Assembly (NCBI GenBank): GCA_015259125.1
Contig: JABZGR010000001.1
Span: 178,025-242,024, forward strand
DNA length: 64,000 nucleotides
Origin: Alloprevotella tannerae
GTDB taxonomy: Bacteria; Bacteroidota; Bacteroidia; Bacteroidales; Bacteroidaceae
Direction: 5' to 3'
Part shown: positions 52,318 to 59,488 of the stretch, piece by piece
Position numbering within the stretch: the stretch's first letter is position 1
Layout: each line of letters starts with the position of its first letter
Notes under the pieces: model-generated
Databases searched by the model: none
What the model was told of the DNA's origin: nothing
Seen by the model: the letters and a program-made list of their open reading frames with translations, nothing else
Program-made: the position numbers and the translations under genes

Positions 52318-54018
52318 TTATTTTACGGCTTGCTTAAACTGTGGGTCGTTAAACAAGGCGGAAAATTCTAAATCGTTGGCAGCGCGGCGGCGCAAAGCGG
52401 GATCTTTGTCGATCGCTTTCCGGAGATGCGTGAGCGCCGTCGAAGATTGGCGCACCCGCATCGCGAGAATGGCTTTGAGATAGTCGGTCGTTGCCGTCGG
52501 GCGGACTACTTTGTCGAGCGTCTCTTGCGCTGCGACGTAGTCTTTATTGAGGATTTGCGCCAAGGCGGCCGAGTTGGATCTGACGCCCTTCAAATCGGCT
52601 GCTGCCTGCGCATAATTGCCGCGTGCAATATTAAGATTGCCGGCCACGGCGCCGTAATTCTTGGCGGCTACGGCGCTTCCTAAATAGTTTTCAGCGCCTT
52701 CTATGTCGCCTTTAGCCAAGGAAAGGAGGGCGTAGTTAGCATTTACTTCAGCCGCATTTCCTTTTCGCATCGCCGCTTGTCGGAGCCAGTCTTCGGCAGC
52801 ATTGAAGTCGGCGCGCTCATAAGCGGCAATGGCCAAATTATTGTAGGCTCTGTAGTCGTTAGGGTAGAGGCGCGTCGCTGTGCGGTAGATATTTTCCTGC
52901 TCCGCCTTTGACTCCGTCAGCGTAGCATAATAAAGGAGTTCTTCGATAGAAAGTTTGGCGGGATCGGCAGCGTATTGCGCTTGTATTTCATCGTCGCTGC
53001 GGCCGATCAATAAGTAATTTATCGTCAAGCGAGCGCGACGTAACTCCGGCAAAATCTCATCTGCCAACTCGCGGAAGCCTGCTGAGAGGTTGCGAATCTG
53101 TCTTTCGCGCTCCTCAGGGTCGGGATAAAGACTCAGAACGCGGAGAATAATGTCCTTATCTTGGATATTGCTCTGCGAAACGAGTTGCTGGAAGCCTTCC
53201 CAGTCTTCTGCCGTATATTTTGCCTCAACCTCGCCGGCCATTTTGAGCCGCTTCAGCTCTTGTTTCACGTAGTTTGCTGACGACGATTCGCGGTTTTTGG
53301 CCAAGTCAGTATTGAGTTTCATACCGCCATCCGGTGATGCGTAAGCCGAAACTTCGATGCTGCCCAACTCTAAGCTTTTCCCGTCGGCTTTAATGTCTTT
53401 CAGCGTGCGAATAAAGTCTTGTATTGACGTCGTTTTAAGCTCCGAATTGCGAATTTTGGCTTGTTGGATAAGGTAGCGGATTTGCGCTTCTTGCTTCTGT
53501 TCCTTAGTATATTGGAACGCGTCCTCACCAAGGGCCATCTGCGTCTCAGCGGCGGTGCGCTCCAGCAAGGTTGCCGTAGCCAAAACCCCATATCCGACTT
53601 TCACTTCCGGTATCTGCACTCTTTTTTTGCCCAGATGCGCGTCAAAAGTTAGGAACAGCTCGCTCGAAGCCATTTCCGGCCGATAAGCGAAACTTGTTTT
53701 CATCATATAATTGCCGCCATTTGCGTAGCTCACCATTTGATCATTGCTCATGACATTCTCGCCTCTGAATGTGGCCGATGCGCCTGTGGCCTCGCCGTTC
53801 GCATAACGCAATACCGGTGTTATTGTTATGACAGCTTTCTTCTTCATATATTTTGCCGGAAAGCGTGCTGCAATCGTTGCCGGTACTTTTCCGTTGGTCG
53901 CTTCGAGCGGTTGCGGCGTCACAGTGAAGCGATCTGCCGTAAGATTGCCCAGTTTGCTACAGGCCGTGAGTGTAAGCGTCGCAGCCAAGACTAAGGGAAA
54001 GGATAATTTGTTTCGCAT
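52318..54018 (-). CDS. OmpA-like/TPR-repeat lipoprotein
   Basis: A 566-residue lipoprotein (Cys20, LTLTACSKLG). Residues about 30-130 form beta-rich strands; about 190-260 ('SIEVSAYASPDGGMKLNTDLAKNRESS') resemble an OmpA-like peptidoglycan-binding core; the C-terminal half holds tetratricopeptide repeats ('YPNDYRAYNNLAIAAYERAD', 'AEVNANYALLSLAKGDIEGA'). It likely anchors to the outer membrane and scaffolds an envelope complex. It lies 54 bp downstream of lgt, the enzyme that lipidates such proteins. Confidence 0.78.
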   Translation of the reverse strand: MRNKLSFPLVLAATLTLTACSKLGNLTADRFTVTPQPLEATNGKVPATIAARFPAKYMKKKAVITITPVLRYANGEATGASATFRGENVMSNDQMVSYANGGNYMMKTSFAYRPEMASSELFLTFDAHLGKKRVQIPEVKVGYGVLATATLLERTAAETQMALGEDAFQYTKEQKQEAQIRYLIQQAKIRNSELKTTSIQDFIRTLKDIKADGKSLELGSIEVSAYASPDGGMKLNTDLAKNRESSSANYVKQELKRLKMAGEVEAKYTAEDWEGFQQLVSQSNIQDKDIILRVLSLYPDPEERERQIRNLSAGFRELADEILPELRRARLTINYLLIGRSDDEIQAQYAADPAKLSIEELLYYATLTESKAEQENIYRTATRLYPNDYRAYNNLAIAAYERADFNAAEDWLRQAAMRKGNAAEVNANYALLSLAKGDIEGAENYLGSAVAAKNYGAVAGNLNIARGNYAQAAADLKGVRSNSAALAQILNKDYVAAQETLDKVVRPTATTDYLKAILAMRVRQSSTALTHLRKAIDKDPALRRRAANDLEFSALFNDPQFKQAVK

Positions 54019-54072
54019 AGTGATATTCTAATAAAGAAGTTTGATGGCTAATGTTTGATGTCGGCCCGCTGC

Positions 54073-54924
54073 TTAAGCCTTTTGAGTCGATTGGGGCTTT
54101 TCGCCGAGGCGTCGGCAGCGCTTTCCGCCGGCCCAACAGTAGACGCCCAAGATGATAAACGGCAAACTCAACAGCTGACCTTGGTTAATCCCGATGTAAG
54201 AGACCATCGTGCGCTCCCACGGCTCTTGCACTTCTTTGAGAAACTCAATGAAAAAGCGGAAAGAGAAGATGCACGTGAGCACCCAACCAAAGAACCAGCC
54301 CGTCGCGATCTTATCTTTGTATTGGCGATACAATAAAAGGCCGATGGGGAACAATATAAAATAGAACGCAGCCTCAAACAGCTGTCCCGGATAGCGGGCA
54401 AAATTCTCGTGGTTGTGCACAAAGACCACCCCAAGCGCCGATGTCGTCGGCTTGCCTACGATTTCTGAGTTCCAGAAGTTGCCCATACGTATGCAGGCCG
54501 CCGCTATCGGCGTAGCAATTGCGATATTGTCGAGCACACGCATCAAGTTGACCTTCGTCTTTCTAACGTAGAGCCACAAAGCTATCATTAAGCCGAGCGT
54601 ACCGCCGTGACTGGCCAAACCCGTAAAGCCCGTAAACTGCCAATGTCCGTCGACCTTCACAGCAGGCAAGAAGATTTCGAGCGGATGTGTGAGAAAATAA
54701 GCCGGATCATAGAGCAGGCAGTGACCCAATCGTGCGCCGAGGATAATACCTACGAAGGCATAGATAAAAAGACTATCGAATTTCTCATCGCCAAGCCCTT
54801 GGCGCTTATAGAGTCTTTGTACGACGAGATAAGCGATCATTAGTCCGATCACCCACCAAAGGCCGTACCAGCGCACACCGTATCCGAAGATGTGAAAGGC
54901 GTATATATCAGGATCCCAAACCAT
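54073..54924 (-). CDS. lgt: Prolipoprotein diacylglyceryl transferase
   Basis: Lgt (283 aa), an inner-membrane enzyme adding diacylglycerol to the lipobox cysteine of prolipoproteins, the first step for every lipoprotein in this window. Seven or so helices; signature HGG at residues 106-108 (GLASHGGTLG) and the Arg of RMGNFWNSEIVG near 146. It is 11 bp downstream of ychF, so co-transcribed. Confidence 0.95.
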   Translation of the reverse strand: MVWDPDIYAFHIFGYGVRWYGLWWVIGLMIAYLVVQRLYKRQGLGDEKFDSLFIYAFVGIILGARLGHCLLYDPAYFLTHPLEIFLPAVKVDGHWQFTGFTGLASHGGTLGLMIALWLYVRKTKVNLMRVLDNIAIATPIAAACIRMGNFWNSEIVGKPTTSALGVVFVHNHENFARYPGQLFEAAFYFILFPIGLLLYRQYKDKIATGWFFGWVLTCIFSFRFFIEFLKEVQEPWERTMVSYIGINQGQLLSLPFIILGVYCWAGGKRCRRLGEKPQSTQKA

Positions 54925-54935
54925 AGTTTGTGCGT

Positions 54936-56039
54936 TTAAACGTTGAAGCGGAAGTGCATAATGTCGCCATCTTGCACGACGTATTCTTTACCCTCGATGT
55001 GGAGCAAGCCGGCTTCTCTCACGGCGGTTTCACTACCGTATTTCAGATAGTCGTCATACTTGATAACCTCTGCACGAATAAAGCCGCGCTCAAAGTCGGT
55101 GTGGATCACGCCCGCACATTGCGGCGCTTTCCAGCCTTTGCGGTACGTCCAGGCCTTCACTTCCATTTCGCCGGCCGTGATAAACGTTTCGAGTTGCAAC
55201 ATCTTGTAAGCCGCCTTTATAAGCCGGTTGACGCCGCTCTCATCCAGTCCCACGTCGTTCAGAAATTCGCGGCGCTCCTCGTAGGTTTCCAGTTCGGCGA
55301 TGTCGGCTTCCGTCTGCGCAGCTACCACTAAGATCTCTGCCCCTTCGTCTTTCACCGCTTCGCGCACCTGTTCTACGTAAGCATTGCCCGTTGCCGCGCT
55401 CGCCTCATCGACATTGCAGACATAAAGCACGGGTTTAGCCGTCAGCAGGAAGAGATCGTGGGCCGCTTTTTGCGCTTCCTTGGTCTCAAAACTCACCGTG
55501 CGCGCACTCTTGCCTTGATCCAGCGCTTCTTTATACGCCTTCAGCACTTCATACTCTACCTTGGCGTCCTTATTATTGCCCATTTGCGCAATTTTCTCCA
55601 CCTTCGGCAAGCGGCTCTCAATGCTTTCCAAGTCTTTGAGTTGGAGTTCGGTGTCGATAATCGTTTTATCGCGAATCGGGTCCACACTTCCGTCTACGTG
55701 AACTACGTTATCGTCGTCAAAGCAGCGCAGGACGTGAATAATAGCATCCGTCTCGCGAATGTTACCTAAAAATTGATTGCCCAATCCTTCACCTTTCGAT
55801 GCGCCTTTCACCAAACCGGCGATGTCGACGATCTCAACCGTGGTCGGCACGATGCGCCCCGGGTGAACAAGTTCGGCCAAGCGATTCAGACGCTCGTCGG
55901 GGACGGTGATGACGCCTACGTTTGGCTCGATCGTGCAAAAGGGAAAATTTGCCGACTGCGCCTTAGCGTTGCTCAAACAATTGAATAGTGTGGATTTGCC
56001 CACATTGGGCAGGCCTACGATGCCGCATTGTAAACTCAT
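54936..56039 (-). CDS. ychF: Ribosome-binding ATPase YchF
   Basis: YchF/EngD (367 aa), an Obg-family ATPase bound to ribosomes and linked to redox and iron responses. G1 is GLPNVGKST (residues 9-17), G3 DIAGL with the switch region before it, G4-like NVDE (the ATP-specific Asn-x-x-Glu instead of NKxD) and a C-terminal TGS domain. It heads the minus-strand cluster with lgt; a TAATTTTG element lies upstream. Confidence 0.95.
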   Translation of the reverse strand: MSLQCGIVGLPNVGKSTLFNCLSNAKAQSANFPFCTIEPNVGVITVPDERLNRLAELVHPGRIVPTTVEIVDIAGLVKGASKGEGLGNQFLGNIRETDAIIHVLRCFDDDNVVHVDGSVDPIRDKTIIDTELQLKDLESIESRLPKVEKIAQMGNNKDAKVEYEVLKAYKEALDQGKSARTVSFETKEAQKAAHDLFLLTAKPVLYVCNVDEASAATGNAYVEQVREAVKDEGAEILVVAAQTEADIAELETYEERREFLNDVGLDESGVNRLIKAAYKMLQLETFITAGEMEVKAWTYRKGWKAPQCAGVIHTDFERGFIRAEVIKYDDYLKYGSETAVREAGLLHIEGKEYVVQDGDIMHFRFNV

Positions 56040-56422
56040 GAATCTTATCTCTTATCTTTGAAGTTTCCCTGCGCCGGCATCCGGCCGCACGGGCGGTCCG
56101 GCCGGATGGGATGGGGGAGAATATGCTTATAATAATGGTGGCCGCCGCCCCACGCTGCCTTGCGAAGGAAGCGCGGCCGCCGCCTGATGTAGGGCAAAAT
56201 TACGCTTTTTTCGGGAGATGCGCCCATTTGCGCGTCTCTATTTCCGCTTTCTTATGACTTCGCGCGGATCAGGACTGAACATGCCAGTCGTCAAAGCCGG
56301 CGGTGGGGGAGCGCTGTTTGCACGGCGCGGCGGGCGTCTCCATCTCGTGCACCCGCCTGCCGAATGGGCTTGATGCGCATTGAAAAAAGAGGCGGAAAAG
56401 GCTGCCGTTTGTCGGTCGATGC
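56040..56422 (-). other. GC-rich gap with ychF promoter candidate
   Basis: Holds a minus-strand TAATTTTG (56195-56202), a -7 candidate for ychF without a clear -33 element, and a CATCCGGCCG/CGGCCGGATG hairpin (about 56083-56112) in the ychF leader. No gene seen; the short ORFs lack family features. Confidence 0.35.
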
Positions 56423-57517
56423 TTAAATAAAAATGAGGCCGAACGGATGAATGCCCGTATTGATCTGCTCCTTTATGCGGCCGGTCCAATCATAGCGAAA
56501 GACGTAGCCCTTTTGCGCATAGCCCGTCGCACTTGTATCGCCACACATAAAGATTTCGCCCGAAGCCGGATTGATTTGCACCCGCGTCACGCTCCCCGGA
56601 TAAGCCGAAAAATAATCTTTGCGCGCCGGCTGAGCGGAGATCATCATTCGGTTGTGGTACAGCGCCGAATTGATCTTTGTCTGATACGTTGTCCAGTCGG
56701 TCACGGAGTTGACAACGACAAGGTCGTAGCCGTGCGTGGCTATATGTGTGCCGTCGCAGTAGTCGTGTGCAGCGCCGTCACTCCTAATCCACCAGATGCG
56801 CGACGGCGTTGCGCCATAGTCGCCTCGACAGACGACGTAGACCGTCCCATTGGCGTCGGCGCAGAGTTCGCCGGGGTTCATACCCACCTTGATTTCATCG
56901 CGCTTCTGCAAGGTCCGCGGGTCTAAACGCACCACGCGGAAGCCGTTGGCATAGCCTCCCGACGAATTATATCCGTCGGAAATGCTCACATATAGTAAGC
57001 CGTTAGCCCCCGCCAAAGCTGCCGGATTCGGCCCTACCGCTACGGAAGCCTGCTTGCTCCATGAGAGCGTATCAAAGCGCGTTACGTAGCCTGTATTGTC
57101 GGCCACGTAAACGCTTCCGGCGCCGGCGTAGACGGCTTCGGGCTGACTGATGCTGATCTTGGCTTTCTGGCGAAACGTCGTGCGGTCAATCACGCGCACA
57201 AGGTTGTCGCCGTAGACGGCAAGGTATATATTTGAGCCATAGGCAATGCCGTTTTGCGGCGACATGCCCAAGCTATTACCGTCGTTGGCTTGCGCAAAGA
57301 CGCCCTGCTGTTTGGTGTCGTGCTGAAAATCTACGTAATCCAAACTTCCCGGAAGGCTTGTGTAAGCATTGCCTTGGTTGATAATGACAACGCCCTGCTG
57401 GCCCGGCAAGTTTGGCTTGGGTAGGGGAGTGGGCTCATCGCTCGTACAACTGCTCAGGATGGCGCCGGCGCCCATCAGGAGGCACACGGCGAGGCGAAAT
57501 GGTCTGATTCGTTTCAT
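56423..57517 (-). CDS. YncE-like beta-propeller lipoprotein
   Basis: A 364-residue lipoprotein starting at the ATG at 57517 (the upstream TTG-led extension is ignored), Cys24 in ILSSCTSDE. The body has about seven repeats in the form of YncE/DUF5074 beta-propellers: 'NSLGMSPQNGIAYGSNIYLAVYG', 'VYAGAGSVYVADNT', 'PAALAGANGLLYVSI', 'PGELCADANGTVYVV'. Propellers of this kind bind surface or periplasmic partners, often metal- or haem-linked; the ligand here is unknown. Single-gene unit. Confidence 0.8.
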   Translation of the reverse strand: MKRIRPFRLAVCLLMGAGAILSSCTSDEPTPLPKPNLPGQQGVVIINQGNAYTSLPGSLDYVDFQHDTKQQGVFAQANDGNSLGMSPQNGIAYGSNIYLAVYGDNLVRVIDRTTFRQKAKISISQPEAVYAGAGSVYVADNTGYVTRFDTLSWSKQASVAVGPNPAALAGANGLLYVSISDGYNSSGGYANGFRVVRLDPRTLQKRDEIKVGMNPGELCADANGTVYVVCRGDYGATPSRIWWIRSDGAAHDYCDGTHIATHGYDLVVVNSVTDWTTYQTKINSALYHNRMMISAQPARKDYFSAYPGSVTRVQINPASGEIFMCGDTSATGYAQKGYVFRYDWTGRIKEQINTGIHPFGLIFI

Positions 57518-57832
57518 CGTTGTTGATTTTTTTGGGTACAAACAAGCGGCCGGCGCGATCTTTCGTTGGCCTGTCTTTGCAAAGGTCCGACAATTTTTCG
57601 ACCTAACCCCGCCTTGGCTTTAAAATATTGCGTTTTAGCAGCGTAAAGTGTAAAAACCATTCGCCTTTTCGTGCCCTTTAGGATGCTTCTCGCTCGTTTG
57701 CCTTGCGTTAAGTTCTCGTCGTTTTGTGCCTTTGATGGTGTTGCGGAAAAGTAGCCTAAAGTTGGCCGCGCGGCAGGCTGTTTCGGGCGCGCTGCCGCCC
57801 CGCTTTCGCTTACCGCCATCAAGCCTTTTTGT

Positions 57833-57916
57833 CGTTTGCCGGGAGCAAACCATCGTTTGGTGGGAGCAAACTATGGTTTGGCGGCAGCATACGATTGTTT
57901 GGTGGGAGCAAACGAA
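57833..57916. repeat. Four-unit 21-bp GTTTG/CAAAC array (copy 2)
   Basis: Four units of exactly 21 bp (starts 57833, 57854, 57875, 57896), consensus GTTTGSYGGGAGCAAAC plus an AT-rich linker, each with the GTTTG...CAAAC dyad. It matches the array at 26484 and lies about 240 bp upstream of the flavodiiron gene, in a divergent intergenic region with no other gene. Confidence 0.85.
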
Positions 57917-58031
57917 ACGCTGCGGCGGCCGATGGGGGACTTGAAAGCGGAGCAGAATAGATGAAAAGCGCCTTGGCCGCTCGATGCTGTGCTGAACGCC
58001 GGCGGGGCTAAGGGGGCGACGGCTGAAAATG

Positions 58032-58074
58032 CAAACCGGCAGGCCGTCGCGGCTTGCCGGTTTGTGTGTTTTTT
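58032..58074 (+). terminator. Terminator-like hairpin upstream of flavodiiron gene
   Basis: CAAACCGGCA (58032-58041) pairs with TGCCGGTTTG (58055-58064), followed by TGTGTGTTTTTTG. No upstream gene runs this way for 500 bp, so it may end a small untranslated transcript or block read-through. Confidence 0.55.
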
Positions 58075-58128
58075 GCATTTGGCGAGATTTTGCCTCGCTG
58101 AAGCCGTGCATGTTGTGTGTTTTTGACT

Positions 58129-58136
58129 TATCTTTG
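58129..58136 (+). promoter_or_regulatory. Promoter -7 element for flavodiiron gene
   Basis: TATCTTTG is an exact TAnnTTTG match, 24 bp before the ATG at 58160. No well-spaced -33 TTG. Confidence 0.55.
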
Positions 58137-58159
58137 CGCAATGACAATCGTATAATAAT

Positions 58160-59350
58160 ATGAAACTAACAAACAATATCCATTACGTCGGTGTAAACGA
58201 CCGCGTGAAGCATCGCTTTGAAGGACTCTGGCTCTTGCCTCACGGCGTCTCTTACAACTCTTACCTTGTTGTTGACGAAAAAGTGGCGCTTATCGATACG
58301 GTAGAGGCTGATTTCTTCCCAATTTTCTTGGATAAAATTCGCGAAATCTTGGGCGAGCGGCCCATAGATTACCTTGTCGTGAACCATATGGAACCCGACC
58401 ATTCCAGTAGTATAGCTTATATCCGCAAATACTACCCTGAAGTGAAACTCGTGGGGAACAAGAAGACGTTTGATATGGTTGGTGGCTTCTATGGATTGAC
58501 CACAGAAGATGATGTAGAGGTTAAAGAGGGCTCAGAACTTTCGCTTGGCAACACGACGCTGCGCTTCCATCTCGTCCCGATGCTGCATTGGCCGGAGACG
58601 ATGGTGACGTATTGCGTGGAGCAAAAGGTGCTCTTCTCGGGCGATGCGTTCGGCTGCTTCGGCGCTTTGAACGGCCACGTGCTCGATACGACGATGGACA
58701 TCGAACGCTATATTCCGGAAATGGAGCGCTATTACGCGGCGATTCTTGGCAAATATGCGAAACCCGTACAGGCGGCGTTGAAGAAATTGGGCGGGTTGGA
58801 GATGAACATGATCTGCTCGACGCACGGCCCGGTTTGGACGGAGAATATTCCGCGCATCATCGAGACGTATCACCGCTTGAGTGCGGGCGAAACGAGCGAG
58901 GGTGTAGTGATCTGCTATGGGTCAATGTATGGCAATACGCAACTCGTGGCGGAGGCTATCGCAGAGGGCGTGGCTGAAGCCGGTATCCGCAATATTATTG
59001 TTCACAACTTGAGCGTTTCGCAGCCGTCCGGCGTCTTGCGCGATGTGTTTAGATATCGCGGCGTGGCGATTGGCGGACCTACGTACAACACCGGACTCTT
59101 CTCTTGTGTGGATGAGTTCGTAAAAAAGCTGACCGACCGCGAAGTAAGTCACCACAAGTTGGCCATTTTCGGCGGTTTCTCGTGGGCAGGACAAGCAGTA
59201 AAGATCCTGCGCGCTTACAACGAAACAATGAAAATGGAGGAAGTGGGCACAGGCCTTGAATGGAAACAGGGTGCCAAGGCTGAAGTGCTCGAAAAAGCGC
59301 GTGAATTGGGCCGCCAACTCGGGGAGGCGGTGAAGAATTCCGCAAATTAA
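58160..59350 (+). CDS. Flavodiiron protein (FprA/ROO-type)
   Basis: A 396-residue A-type flavodiiron protein reducing O2 to water and/or NO to N2O in the cytoplasm, a standard oxygen/NO defence in anaerobes. Diiron ligands are complete: His76, Glu78, Asp80, His81 (HMEPDHSS), His143, Asp162 and His222. The flavodoxin domain starts near 248 with FMN motif GSMYGNTQ (254-261). No rubredoxin domain is attached. A rubredoxin or NADH partner must be elsewhere. Single-gene unit ending in a strong terminator. Confidence 0.93.
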   Translation: MKLTNNIHYVGVNDRVKHRFEGLWLLPHGVSYNSYLVVDEKVALIDTVEADFFPIFLDKIREILGERPIDYLVVNHMEPDHSSSIAYIRKYYPEVKLVGNKKTFDMVGGFYGLTTEDDVEVKEGSELSLGNTTLRFHLVPMLHWPETMVTYCVEQKVLFSGDAFGCFGALNGHVLDTTMDIERYIPEMERYYAAILGKYAKPVQAALKKLGGLEMNMICSTHGPVWTENIPRIIETYHRLSAGETSEGVVICYGSMYGNTQLVAEAIAEGVAEAGIRNIIVHNLSVSQPSGVLRDVFRYRGVAIGGPTYNTGLFSCVDEFVKKLTDREVSHHKLAIFGGFSWAGQAVKILRAYNETMKMEEVGTGLEWKQGAKAEVLEKARELGRQLGEAVKNSAN

Positions 59351-59409
59351 TTAGGCTGTTTTCACCTTTGGATACTCCATAGGTAAAAGAGTTTGTTCAT
59401 AGGATCTGT

Positions 59410-59449
59410 GTCGCACGCCGGAGCTTAAGCGCCGGCGTGCGACCTTTTT
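59410..59449. terminator. Terminator between flavodiiron gene and polA
   Basis: GTCGCACGCCGG (59410-59421) pairs with CCGGCGTGCGAC (59432-59443), followed by a T-run on the plus strand. Confidence 0.88.
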
Positions 59450-59488
59450 TATCCGCGCGGTGCGGCGCGTAGGGTAGGGCGTGTAAAA

